Origin: Flavobacterium filum DSM 17961 | GTDB taxonomy: Bacteria; Bacteroidota; Bacteroidia; Flavobacteriales; Flavobacteriaceae | Direction of reading: 5' to 3' | Assembly: GCF_000425465.1 (NCBI RefSeq) | Contig: NZ_KE384381.1 | Location: forward strand, 184,929-248,928 | Length of the DNA: 64,000 nt | Part shown: positions 16,538-24,573 of the stretch, piece by piece | Layout: every line of letters begins with the position of its first letter | Position numbering within the stretch: position 1 is the first letter of the stretch | Notes under the pieces: generated by a model | The model's database searches: none | Told to the model about the DNA's origin: nothing | Seen by the model: only the letters and a program-made list of their open reading frames with translations | Translations under genes and position numbers: made by a program

Positions 16538-17410
16538 ATGAAATTTAAAGGAATCATAAACCCTCAAGAATTTTCAAAGCTTGACCTCGCAGAAAGACAA
16601 TTTTTTTTAATTGAAAAAAAGATTTTTGAAAAATTCAATACAGATATTCATTACAAATATTCGCAGGAAGAAATCAATATTCATTCTGGCAGCGAAATAT
16701 CAACAGTTTTTGGAAATCACCTGTTTACTACCCTAGGAGATTTTACAATTAATAAACAATTAATAAAGAAAATTGAATTCTGTATTTTAGAAATGTGTAA
16801 AAATATTTATGATAAAATATTCGATAAAAAAGAAATGTATCTTGAACAATTTCGGGCTTATCCAAGCCAAAAAATTGATGAAATTAAAGTTTCAACCAAA
16901 ACTAATATTGGCGATAAACTGGGAACTATTTTTTACTATAATTTAAGCAAATTAGATTATAAAGATTTTATAAGCCATATTGAAATAATAAAAGAATTTG
17001 CAAAATATGATCATAAATTTATTTATGATTATCTTACAGGATTTGATAATAAAAGTAATTATTTCCATATAAATTACCACAATTTTTTATTAAACAATCT
17101 TTATATAGACATGATTAATGAAATTGAAGGATTTAATTCGATTTCTACAGTAGAAATTTCTCTGCCAAAAAAAATTGCTCTAATTCATGATTTAGGATTT
17201 TTAAAAACTAATGAATTTAATAAATATTCCAGTGTTGAACAACAAGTTTTAATCGCTTTTCTGTTAGGTATGAAATCAGATAAAAATAGTCTGGACTCAA
17301 TTAGAAGAAATATTGCTGTTTTAGCTCCATTTACAAATGAAAATACTTCAAAATATACATCCCATAAACATCTAGGTAAAATTATACCTGAAATTCTTAA
17401 AAAGAATTAA
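16538..17410 (+). CDS. Unknown protein at the left end of the element
   Basis: This 290-aa, lysine- and asparagine-rich soluble protein has no signal peptide or membrane segment. I recognise no catalytic motif. The C-terminal 80 residues (KIALIHDLGFL, then two helices with S-R-R-N-I and K-H-L-G-K-I-I) faintly recall the C-terminal region of RteC-like regulators of Bacteroides elements, but the resemblance is weak. As the first gene after attL it probably belongs to the element's control or mobility functions. It is very AT-rich. Confidence 0.5.
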   Translation: MKFKGIINPQEFSKLDLAERQFFLIEKKIFEKFNTDIHYKYSQEEINIHSGSEISTVFGNHLFTTLGDFTINKQLIKKIEFCILEMCKNIYDKIFDKKEMYLEQFRAYPSQKIDEIKVSTKTNIGDKLGTIFYYNLSKLDYKDFISHIEIIKEFAKYDHKFIYDYLTGFDNKSNYFHINYHNFLLNNLYIDMINEIEGFNSISTVEISLPKKIALIHDLGFLKTNEFNKYSSVEQQVLIAFLLGMKSDKNSLDSIRRNIAVLAPFTNENTSKYTSHKHLGKIIPEILKKN

Positions 17411-17503
17411 AAACAATAAAATATCATGCGGGAGTTTTTTTGGGATTCCCCTCCCCCTTAATTGATTTTACCTTCGTGCCATTTATAACCAATAAATTAT
17501 AAA

Positions 17504-17791
17504 ATGGCAAATTATCTTGAAATTAAAATCGAAATCCCGGAAGATTTCAAAAATGGAATAATTTCCGGTGTTGTTGATGAACTTACAAATCGTGGTTTAT
17601 TTCAACAAACTCCTGCAAAACCCGAACCGAAAGAAATGCTAACTCGCTTTGAAACTGCGGAGCGACTCAACTGTTCGCTTGTAAAACTTTGGGACATTAC
17701 TCGAAAAGGTTACTTAAAAAAGTACAAAATAGGAGGAAAAGTACTTTACAAGTATGATGAGGTAACTGAATTCATAAACTCTAACTTATAG
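17504..17791 (+). CDS. Excisionase-type helix-turn-helix protein
   Basis: This 95-aa protein has a C-terminal winged-HTH of the MerR/excisionase (HTH_17) type: LTRFETAERLNCS, LVKLWDITRKGYL, KYKIGGKVLYKYDEVTEFI at about residues 46-93. Small proteins of this kind act as recombination directionality factors or regulators in tRNA-integrated Bacteroidota elements. The gene leads a tight cluster with the 107-aa protein and the helicase, suggesting a replication/excision operon. Confidence 0.78.
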   Translation: MANYLEIKIEIPEDFKNGIISGVVDELTNRGLFQQTPAKPEPKEMLTRFETAERLNCSLVKLWDITRKGYLKKYKIGGKVLYKYDEVTEFINSNL

Positions 17792-17796
17792 AAATT

Positions 17797-18120
17797 ATGA
17801 GTACAGTACATTCTAAACAGCAACAAAGAATAGATAATGTTCTTCAATATTTTGATAAAATTATCTCAAAATTAGAATCATTACAATTTAATAACATTAG
17901 AGATAAAGAAATTAACTTGTTTACACATTCTACGATTTCTGATTTATGCATTTTAAAGCAATTAATTGAAACTTCAAATTTGAAACTGGCATTAGAAATT
18001 GTAATCAAGGTAAATGAACTCTATAAAAGTGATCCCTCTTTAAGTGATGTTATATTGCATTTTATTAACCTAAAAAGAAATCACAACTGTTATCCTGGAC
18101 ATTTAAAATTTTTAGTATGA
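17797..18120 (+). CDS. Small unknown protein upstream of the helicase
   Basis: This 107-aa mostly helical protein has no recognised motif. It starts 5 bp after the excisionase-like gene, and its stop overlaps the helicase start (ATGA at 18117-18120), so it is translationally coupled to the helicase and probably works in the same process, possibly replication or control. Confidence 0.6.
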   Translation: MSTVHSKQQQRIDNVLQYFDKIISKLESLQFNNIRDKEINLFTHSTISDLCILKQLIETSNLKLALEIVIKVNELYKSDPSLSDVILHFINLKRNHNCYPGHLKFLV

Positions 18121-19328
18121 AAGAGCTAAACAATTACATGCGAGTAGGAACAGAGTTTTACAAAAAAACAGAAACTCCAGAAGGTAAAACGATTTTGCAA
18201 AAGTGGAATCGGCAAACTCTTATTGATGATTATGGCAAAGAATCCATTGCAAAAGTGAAAAAATATGATTCTTTTTGTATTATACCATCGCACAATCAAT
18301 TCGAACAGGTTGTCAATAACTGTTATAATCAATATCAACCGTTGAGTTATGAATTAAAAGAAGGTAATAATTACCAGAACATCATTCAATTTCTTAAACA
18401 CATTTTTGGGGAACAATTTGAATTAGGGTTAGATTACCTTACTATCTTATGGCAGAAACCAACACAAATCTTACCCATTCTTTGTTTGGTTAGCACAGAA
18501 CGAAATACCGGAAAAACAACCTTTATTAATCTTTTGAAATTGATTTTTGAGTCTAATATGACGATCAACACAAATGACGATTTTAGAAGTAGATTTAATG
18601 CCGATTGGTCTGGAAAATTAATTATTGGAGTTGACGAAGTGCTATTAGACAAAAAAGAGGATAGCGAACGAATCAAAAATTTATCAACTGCTCAATCCAA
18701 TAAAATTGAACCAAAAGGTAGAGATAAATTTGAGCAAAGTTTTTTTGGTAAATTCATCTTATATTCTAATAATGAAGATAGTTTTATAAAAATTGATAAC
18801 GAGGAAATCAGGTATTGGATTAGAAAAATCAATCCACTGGAAAATAGAGACGTTATTAACTTATTGCAAAAAATGAAAGTTGAAGTCCCCTATTTTGCAA
18901 ATTTTCTGAATAGTAGAAATATTAGTACTATTCCATCATCTCGAATGTGGTTTAATTCGGAAGAATTATATACTCAAGCATTAGGAAATCTTATTAACGG
19001 TAATCGAAGTTACGTTGAAAAAGAACTTTACGAACTATTGATTGACGAATTTGAAAATTCTGGTCAAGATGAACTTTACTATACCGCAAAAAACCTATTG
19101 GATATGCTAAAAAGAAATAATGTAATTGCACAAAGTAATTACATCATAAAATTACTCAAAGAAAAATACAAATTAAAGCCTACAAATAGTAGTTATAAAT
19201 ATTACAGAACCGAAATATTAAATCCTAATGACAAAACAGGAGCAAATTACACAATTGAAAAAGGTCGTTTTTACACCTTTAAAAAAGAAAACTTTATTTC
19301 AGGTGTTGAAGTGTTGAAAACAGCTTAA
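18117..19328 (+). CDS. SF3-type primase/helicase family protein (DUF5906-like)
   Basis: This 403-aa P-loop ATPase resembles the C-terminal helicase module of phage and plasmid primase-helicases. Walker A is ERNTGKTT at residues 128-135, Walker B is LIIGVDEV with Asp173 and Glu174, and a sensor Asn lies in LYSNNE near 218. No primase (AEP) motif is visible in the short N-terminal part, so it may load at an origin and rely on host primase. It is followed by a 716-bp non-coding block with repeat motifs, which fits an origin recognised by this or another element protein. Confidence 0.78.
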   Translation: MKELNNYMRVGTEFYKKTETPEGKTILQKWNRQTLIDDYGKESIAKVKKYDSFCIIPSHNQFEQVVNNCYNQYQPLSYELKEGNNYQNIIQFLKHIFGEQFELGLDYLTILWQKPTQILPILCLVSTERNTGKTTFINLLKLIFESNMTINTNDDFRSRFNADWSGKLIIGVDEVLLDKKEDSERIKNLSTAQSNKIEPKGRDKFEQSFFGKFILYSNNEDSFIKIDNEEIRYWIRKINPLENRDVINLLQKMKVEVPYFANFLNSRNISTIPSSRMWFNSEELYTQALGNLINGNRSYVEKELYELLIDEFENSGQDELYYTAKNLLDMLKRNNVIAQSNYIIKLLKEKYKLKPTNSSYKYYRTEILNPNDKTGANYTIEKGRFYTFKKENFISGVEVLKTA

Positions 19329-19442
19329 TAATACCCGATTTTAAGTAATTTTTATTTCAACAGTAAACTTTAAAGTTCAACAAGGTGTTGAATCGAAATC
19401 ACAATGAAATCAAGTACTTTATATATTTTCAACAGTTCAACA
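19304..19442. repeat. Cluster of TTCAACA/TGTTGAA motifs (candidate initiator sites)
   Basis: The heptamer TTCAACA or its inverse occurs seven times: at 19304 and 19312 inside the helicase 3' end, then at 19356, 19376, 19386, 19428 and 19436 in non-coding DNA. TTCAACA-AGG-TGTTGAA at 19376-19392 is a perfect dyad. The surrounding DNA is strongly AT-rich. Function as protein-binding sites is inferred. Confidence 0.55.
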
Positions 19443-20044
19443 GTTTTTTTATTCATAAAATTATTTAAAGAAAAAATCTTATTCGCAATTTTTTTAAAAT
19501 AAATTTTTACTAGAATTCACAATAATGCTTTCAGATCATTCAAGAATTACATCTTATAAGCTATACCTTTTTCCCCGAGTTACTCCCGAGTCATTCCCGA
19601 GTTGTTCCCGAGTCATCCCGAGTTGTTCCCGAGATATTCCCGAGATATTTCCGAGTCATCCCGAGATGTTCCCGAGTCATCTCGAGATATTCCCGAGTTG
19701 TTCCCGAGATGTTCCCGAGTCATTCCCGAGATATTCCCGAGATATTTCTAGGCATTCCCGAGTTATTCCGAGTCATCCCAAGTCATTCCCGAGTCATATT
19801 GGACAATTTTCATTTATTTTCATGTTAACCTAATCAAATTAGGATATAATTTATATTTTAAAACACTATGCTCGGAATTTTATAAATCACTTTCCGATAA
19901 TATCATGAATATTAAAATTCAATACAAAAAATAAATAAAAATCATTTAGTAATAAACTTAAATTGTTAAAAACAGTTTCTTACAGAAAGATTTTTTTTCG
20001 GAATTTCTTACTAAATTTATGGAATCAATTTTTTTCATTTTTTT
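19329..20044. other. Non-coding block between helicase and R-M gene; candidate replication origin
   Basis: These 716 bp contain no convincing gene. From left to right they hold a cluster of TTCAACA motifs, an AT-rich stretch (19443-19560), the 21-unit CCCGAG array (19573-19800), and another AT-rich stretch running to the R-M start codon. Position next to a helicase, iterated motifs and flanking AT-rich DNA fit an origin, but an R-M control region or a recombination site is also possible. Confidence 0.5.
19573..19800 (+). repeat. Tandem array of about 21 units of 11 bp (CCCGAG core)
   Basis: Units run CCCGAG plus TTGTT, TCATT, ATATT or ATGTT, with lengths of mostly 10-12 bp (a few of 9, the last of 13). 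Two or three are degenerate (CTCGAG, CTAGG, CCCAAG). The spacing is close to one helical turn, so cores would face one side of the DNA. The variable five bases come in a few recurring types in mixed order. Confidence 0.9.
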
Positions 20045-23000
20045 ATGCCGTTATTTCAACAAACAGTCATTGCAAAATACTTAAAAACACAAGATAAAAA
20101 CCTTTTGCAAGAAAAATGGATTCAGTTTCAGAATCATTTTCATAATGTGACTATTCAGGACAATATCCGAAATAGTAAAGAGGAACAATATCAAGGAGAA
20201 TTTTTACTTGACTTATTTGTTGCAATCTTAGGTTACACCAAAAATCCGCAACCGAATTTTAATCTAACAACCGAATACAAAAACGTCAAAGACAGCAAAA
20301 AAGCCGATGGTGCAATTGTGATTAATGAAAAAGTGATTGCAGTAATCGAATTAAAAGGAACTGAAACTACTGATTTAGGTAAAATTGAAAGTCAAGCATT
20401 TGGTTATAAAAACAATCAACCGGATTGCAACTATATTATCACCTCCAACTTTGAGAAAATTCGATTTTATATTGATAATGCCATTGAGTACATTGAGTTT
20501 AATTTATTCAAACTTAAAAAGACTGAGTTTGATGTTTTATACCTTATTTTAGGTTGCAACAATCTTGCAAACAACCTTGCAAAGCGGATTAAAGAGGAAT
20601 CGTTGAGCCAAGAAGACCAGATTACAAAGAGTTTGTATAAAGATTATTCCTTATTCAAACGAGAACTGTTTCATAATTTGGTTGCAAACAATATGCAATT
20701 TGAACCCATTGATTTATTCAAAAAATCTCAAAAGTTATTGGATCGCTTTTTGTTTTTGTTTTTTGCAGAAGATCGTCACCTCCTCCCTCCTAACTCGGTT
20801 CGGTTGGTTTTGAGTGATTGGAGAGATTTGCAAGATAGAGATGTGGACATTCCGTTGTATGATCGCTTTAAAAAATATTTTGAATACCTAAACACGGGCT
20901 ACAAAGGTAAACGCTATGATGTGTATGCCTACAACGGTGGACTTTTTAAGCCCGATGAAATTTTAGACCATGTCACGATTGATAATGATCTATTGTATAA
21001 ACATACTCTAAAACTTTCTGATTATGATTTTGCAAGCGAAGTTGACGTAAATATTTTAGGTCACATTTTTGAAAATTCATTGAATGAATTGGATGAAATG
21101 AAAGCCCAATTAGAAGGTCAAGAAATTGATAAATCTAAAACCAAACGCAAAAAAGATGGTGTTTTTTATACACCGAAATACATCACGAAATACATTGTAG
21201 AAAATACCATTGGCAAACTTTGCAATGAAAAGAAAAATGAGTTGCAACTGGTGGATGAAGACTATACAACCGACAAAAAACGACAAAAGAAAACAGTACA
21301 ACAGTTAAATGAACGGTTGCAAACCTACCGCAATTGGTTGTTGCAAATTACTATTTGTGATCCTGCTTGTGGTAGTGGAGCGTTTTTAAACCAAGCTTTA
21401 GACTTTTTAATTAATGAACATGCTTACGTTGACGAGTTGCAAGCCAAATTATTTGGTGATGCCATGATTTTGAGTGATGTTGAAAAAAGCATTTTGGAAA
21501 ATAACTTGTTTGGTGTGGACTTAAATGAGGAAAGTGTTGAGATTGCAAAACTCTCGTTATGGTTGCGAACGGCTCAACCCAACAGAAAACTAAATGACCT
21601 AAGCGGAAATATCAAATGTGGCAACTCTTTAATTGATGACCCCGAAGTTGCCGGAGAGAAAGCGTTTAATTGGCAAGAAGCATTTCCGAAAGTGTTTGCA
21701 AAAGGTGGTTTTGATGTGATAATTGGAAATCCGCCTTATGTAAATGCAAATGATATTAAGAAAAATTCAACATTAAGTGAATATCAATTTCTAAAATCAA
21801 AATTTAAAATTGCAAAAGGGACAGTTGATTTGTATTTGTATTTTTTTGAAAAAGGATTAGAAATTACTAAATCTAACGGATTGTTGGCATATATAACCCC
21901 CAATAGATTTCTTTCTGCGAGCTATGGTAAAGCTTTCCGAGAGATTCTTTTAACAAATTATGAATTAATTTCATTAATAGATTATAGTGATAAGAATGTG
22001 TTTGCTGATGCCAGTACCTACCCCGTTATTACTTTTATAAGAAACCAATTGCCTTTAAAAACATATAATTTAATAACTGGTAAATTTGATGATTTAACCA
22101 AAAAATTAATTTCTAATAAATATCCATCTGATAAGCTAAATATTTTAGATGATTTTATTTTAGGCTTTTTATTAAACGATAAAATCAACCTAACAATTAA
22201 AGTGTTTTCACAATCAGAGCCATTAGAAAATTGTGGTAAAATTAATGCCACATCGACAGCTAGTGAAGCTGACTTGTATTCAAGTTTAATAACTGATGAA
22301 AACGGCTATAAATTAATCAATACAGGAACGATTGATCCATACATTTCATTATGGGGAATTGATTTTTTAACAGACAAAGGAACAAAATATTTAAGACCTT
22401 ATTTACCTAAAACATCTAATATTATATCTACAAATAGGCATAATTTATACAGTACACAAAAAATTATAATTTCAAAAATTGGTTTAAAATGTGAAGCTTT
22501 TTTTGATAAAAAATCTGAATATGCTTCTATAAATACAAATTGCATTTATAATTTTTCGGATTTATTTTTGCCTGAATATATAACTTGCTGGTTAAACTCG
22601 AAGCTTTTTAATTATACGTTTGAATGCCTTTTTGATGGTTTAAGAATGTCAGGAGGATATTTATTGTTTTCTGCACCAAATTTGAAAAATACAAGAATAA
22701 AGAAAATATCACTTTTACATCAAAATCCATTTGTTGCAAAAGCAGATCAAATGCTTTCTTTAAACAAGGATTTATTAGAAAAATCCATAAAATTCCAACG
22801 CACATTGCAACGAAAATTTGAAGGAATAGAAGTTAACAAAAAACTAGAAAGCTGGTATGAATTAACCTTTGCAGAATTTGTAAAAGAGTTAGGTAAAAAG
22901 AAAATAAAACTTTCTCTTTCCGAAGAATCTGAATGGGAAGATTACTTTTTGCAAGAGCAACAAAAAGCGGTTGCAATCAAAAATGAAATCGATGCCACCG

Positions 23001-23077
23001 ACAAAGAAATTGATCGGATGGTTTATGAGTTGTATGGGTTGACGGAGGAGGAGATTAAAATTGTGGAGGGGAGTTAA
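20045..23077 (+). CDS. Type IIG restriction-modification enzyme (Eco57I/TaqI-like, single chain)
   Basis: This 1010-aa protein combines nuclease and methyltransferase. The N-terminal PD-(D/E)xK-like site is Asp88 (KKADGA) with Glu102-x-Lys104 (VIELKG). A helical connector is followed by the methyltransferase with SAM motif I DPACGSG at 439-445 and catalytic NPPY at 562-565, typical of N6-adenine methylases. The last roughly 300 residues form a TaqI-like target-recognition domain. Such enzymes modify self DNA and cleave unmodified DNA. The ATG follows AT-rich DNA after the repeat array. Two small genes follow within 25 bp. The recognition sequence is unknown. Confidence 0.88.
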   Translation: MPLFQQTVIAKYLKTQDKNLLQEKWIQFQNHFHNVTIQDNIRNSKEEQYQGEFLLDLFVAILGYTKNPQPNFNLTTEYKNVKDSKKADGAIVINEKVIAVIELKGTETTDLGKIESQAFGYKNNQPDCNYIITSNFEKIRFYIDNAIEYIEFNLFKLKKTEFDVLYLILGCNNLANNLAKRIKEESLSQEDQITKSLYKDYSLFKRELFHNLVANNMQFEPIDLFKKSQKLLDRFLFLFFAEDRHLLPPNSVRLVLSDWRDLQDRDVDIPLYDRFKKYFEYLNTGYKGKRYDVYAYNGGLFKPDEILDHVTIDNDLLYKHTLKLSDYDFASEVDVNILGHIFENSLNELDEMKAQLEGQEIDKSKTKRKKDGVFYTPKYITKYIVENTIGKLCNEKKNELQLVDEDYTTDKKRQKKTVQQLNERLQTYRNWLLQITICDPACGSGAFLNQALDFLINEHAYVDELQAKLFGDAMILSDVEKSILENNLFGVDLNEESVEIAKLSLWLRTAQPNRKLNDLSGNIKCGNSLIDDPEVAGEKAFNWQEAFPKVFAKGGFDVIIGNPPYVNANDIKKNSTLSEYQFLKSKFKIAKGTVDLYLYFFEKGLEITKSNGLLAYITPNRFLSASYGKAFREILLTNYELISLIDYSDKNVFADASTYPVITFIRNQLPLKTYNLITGKFDDLTKKLISNKYPSDKLNILDDFILGFLLNDKINLTIKVFSQSEPLENCGKINATSTASEADLYSSLITDENGYKLINTGTIDPYISLWGIDFLTDKGTKYLRPYLPKTSNIISTNRHNLYSTQKIIISKIGLKCEAFFDKKSEYASINTNCIYNFSDLFLPEYITCWLNSKLFNYTFECLFDGLRMSGGYLLFSAPNLKNTRIKKISLLHQNPFVAKADQMLSLNKDLLEKSIKFQRTLQRKFEGIEVNKKLESWYELTFAEFVKELGKKKIKLSLSEESEWEDYFLQEQQKAVAIKNEIDATDKEIDRMVYELYGLTEEEIKIVEGS

Positions 23078-23088
23078 ATTATATTAAT

Positions 23089-23349
23089 ATGAAAAGTTTT
23101 GACCTAAAAAATATAGCAGGAGTTGATATTTATGATTACATCAATCTCAATGAAAACCCCTTATATATTAAAATTGATAAAAACAATAAATCATTCAAAT
23201 TAGGTATTTGCATAAGAGAAACACCTGATGATGGATTTATTAAAGTTTCATCGATATACGAGTTTGAGAGAGAGTTCAGAAAACATGATTTTTTTTATGA
23301 CAAGAAATCAAATGATAGACTTCGCTATTTGCAAGGGTGGTTGAGATAA
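23089..23349 (+). CDS. Small unknown protein after the R-M gene
   Basis: This 86-aa charged soluble protein lies 11 bp downstream of the type IIG gene and 22 bp upstream of the zinc/HNH-like gene, all on the same strand. No motif is recognised. The tight spacing suggests one transcript with the R-M gene. Confidence 0.6.
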   Translation: MKSFDLKNIAGVDIYDYINLNENPLYIKIDKNNKSFKLGICIRETPDDGFIKVSSIYEFEREFRKHDFFYDKKSNDRLRYLQGWLR

Positions 23350-23371
23350 AGAAAAAAAGTTTATTATAAAG

Positions 23372-24091
23372 ATGAAAAAGAAAAAAATTGACTTTTGTCA
23401 TTTATGCGGACAATTCAAAGAGCTAACATTTGAACACATTCCTCCGAAATCTGCTTTTAATGATAAACCCATTTTAATACAAAACTATGAGCATCTTTTT
23501 GATAAAAAAAGTTACCTGTATGGTAAATCATTTAGAAGTAATAATGGCTCAGGTTCTTATTGCTTTTGTGAAAGTTGCAATAATAACACCGGAACATGGT
23601 ACGCTAACGATTTCTCCAACTTTGTAAAACAAGCCTATGTTCATTTTGAAAAAACAAGTAGGGTTAGCAAACTAAATTTAGTAGAATTAAATTATAAACC
23701 TTTGAACGTCCTAAAGCAAATCCTAACTATGTTCTTAGCGATAGATCATTCTGGTTATTTGAGAGATGATAAGAATTTAGTAGAATTCATTTTAGAAAAA
23801 GAAAACAAGTCACTTCCTGACAAATATCAAATTTACTTATACATTACAATCTCAAAACACAAAAGACTTTTTGGAATACAATGGAATAATTTGAACGGTA
23901 CTTTCAATGCACATTCTGAAATTACATTTAATCCGTTTGGTTATTTTTTAGCAATTGATTCCCCACCTCCTATTGAAACAATGACAAACATTACTCAATT
24001 TAAAGATTATAGTTTTAATGAAAATGCAAACTTTATCATACCACTATTTTATTTAAAAACAGATGATAAATTTTTGGGGCAATATAATTAA
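23372..24091 (+). CDS. Zinc-finger protein with HNH-like N-terminal motif
   Basis: In this 239-aa protein the first 75 residues carry two CxxC pairs (Cys9/Cys12 and Cys66/Cys69), an EHIPP segment (Glu21, His22) after the first pair, and an Asn-rich stretch right after the second. The C-x2-C ... EH ... C-x2-C-N layout resembles HNH endonuclease folds, though the final histidine is not obvious, so catalysis is uncertain. The remaining 160 residues match nothing I know. Position directly after the type IIG gene suggests an accessory nuclease or regulator of that defence block. Confidence 0.55.
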   Translation: MKKKKIDFCHLCGQFKELTFEHIPPKSAFNDKPILIQNYEHLFDKKSYLYGKSFRSNNGSGSYCFCESCNNNTGTWYANDFSNFVKQAYVHFEKTSRVSKLNLVELNYKPLNVLKQILTMFLAIDHSGYLRDDKNLVEFILEKENKSLPDKYQIYLYITISKHKRLFGIQWNNLNGTFNAHSEITFNPFGYFLAIDSPPPIETMTNITQFKDYSFNENANFIIPLFYLKTDDKFLGQYN

Positions 24092-24175
24092 TTAAAAAGA
24101 ATGGGGATGTTTTTCACTATATAAGAAAACTTTAAACTAAATCTACATATTTAGATTAAAAAAGGAAATGCAAAA

Positions 24176-24532
24176 TCATGCTTTACAACAATCGTCCAAA
24201 CTTTCATAAGCTTCAGGATCTGCTTTTACTTCATCTGCATCATAACCTAATTTAGAGATGGCTACTTTAATCGTTTGCAAATCTGTTTTCTTTTCATTGT
24301 AAAAGATTGTGAAAGTCATATTCTCATCATCTAATTGATAGGCTTTCACACCTTTTATTTTCAGCATCTCTGTTTTGAACTTCATACCACAGGTTTCACA
24401 TACTTTGCAATGATCACAATGTAATACAGTTTTGATTATTGCTTTTTGATTTGTATTTTGAGCAGATACTGTAAACATTGTAAAAAGAGTAAATACAAGT
24501 AGAAACAAAGTTTTAGAATTGATTTTTTTCAT
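24176..24532 (-). CDS. Exported HMA-like metal-binding protein
   Basis: This 118-aa protein has a signal peptide (about residues 1-25) and a heavy-metal-associated fold. The metal loop is unusual: Cys39, Cys42, Cys45 and Cys48 form a CxxCxxCxxC row instead of the single CxxC of MerP/CopZ proteins, and the C-terminus ends in DDCCKA. It is the last gene of the copper block and probably binds Cu(I) in the periplasm. A plain periplasmic metallochaperone is the alternative to a sponge role. Confidence 0.75.
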   Translation of the reverse strand: MKKINSKTLFLLVFTLFTMFTVSAQNTNQKAIIKTVLHCDHCKVCETCGMKFKTEMLKIKGVKAYQLDDENMTFTIFYNEKKTDLQTIKVAISKLGYDADEVKADPEAYESLDDCCKA

Positions 24533-24573
24533 CTTGAAATTGATTGTTTTTTCAAAGATAATTAAAATATTTT

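Noticed and set aside
19573..19800. Possible CRISPR array
   Set aside because: Units are about 11 bp in direct contact with no 25-40 bp spacers, and no cas gene is near.
19525..19833. Open frame of 102 codons with F-P-S-C-S-R-D-like repeats
   Set aside because: It is produced by the 11-bp tandem array, whose unit is not a multiple of three; it has no promoter and no protein-like composition.
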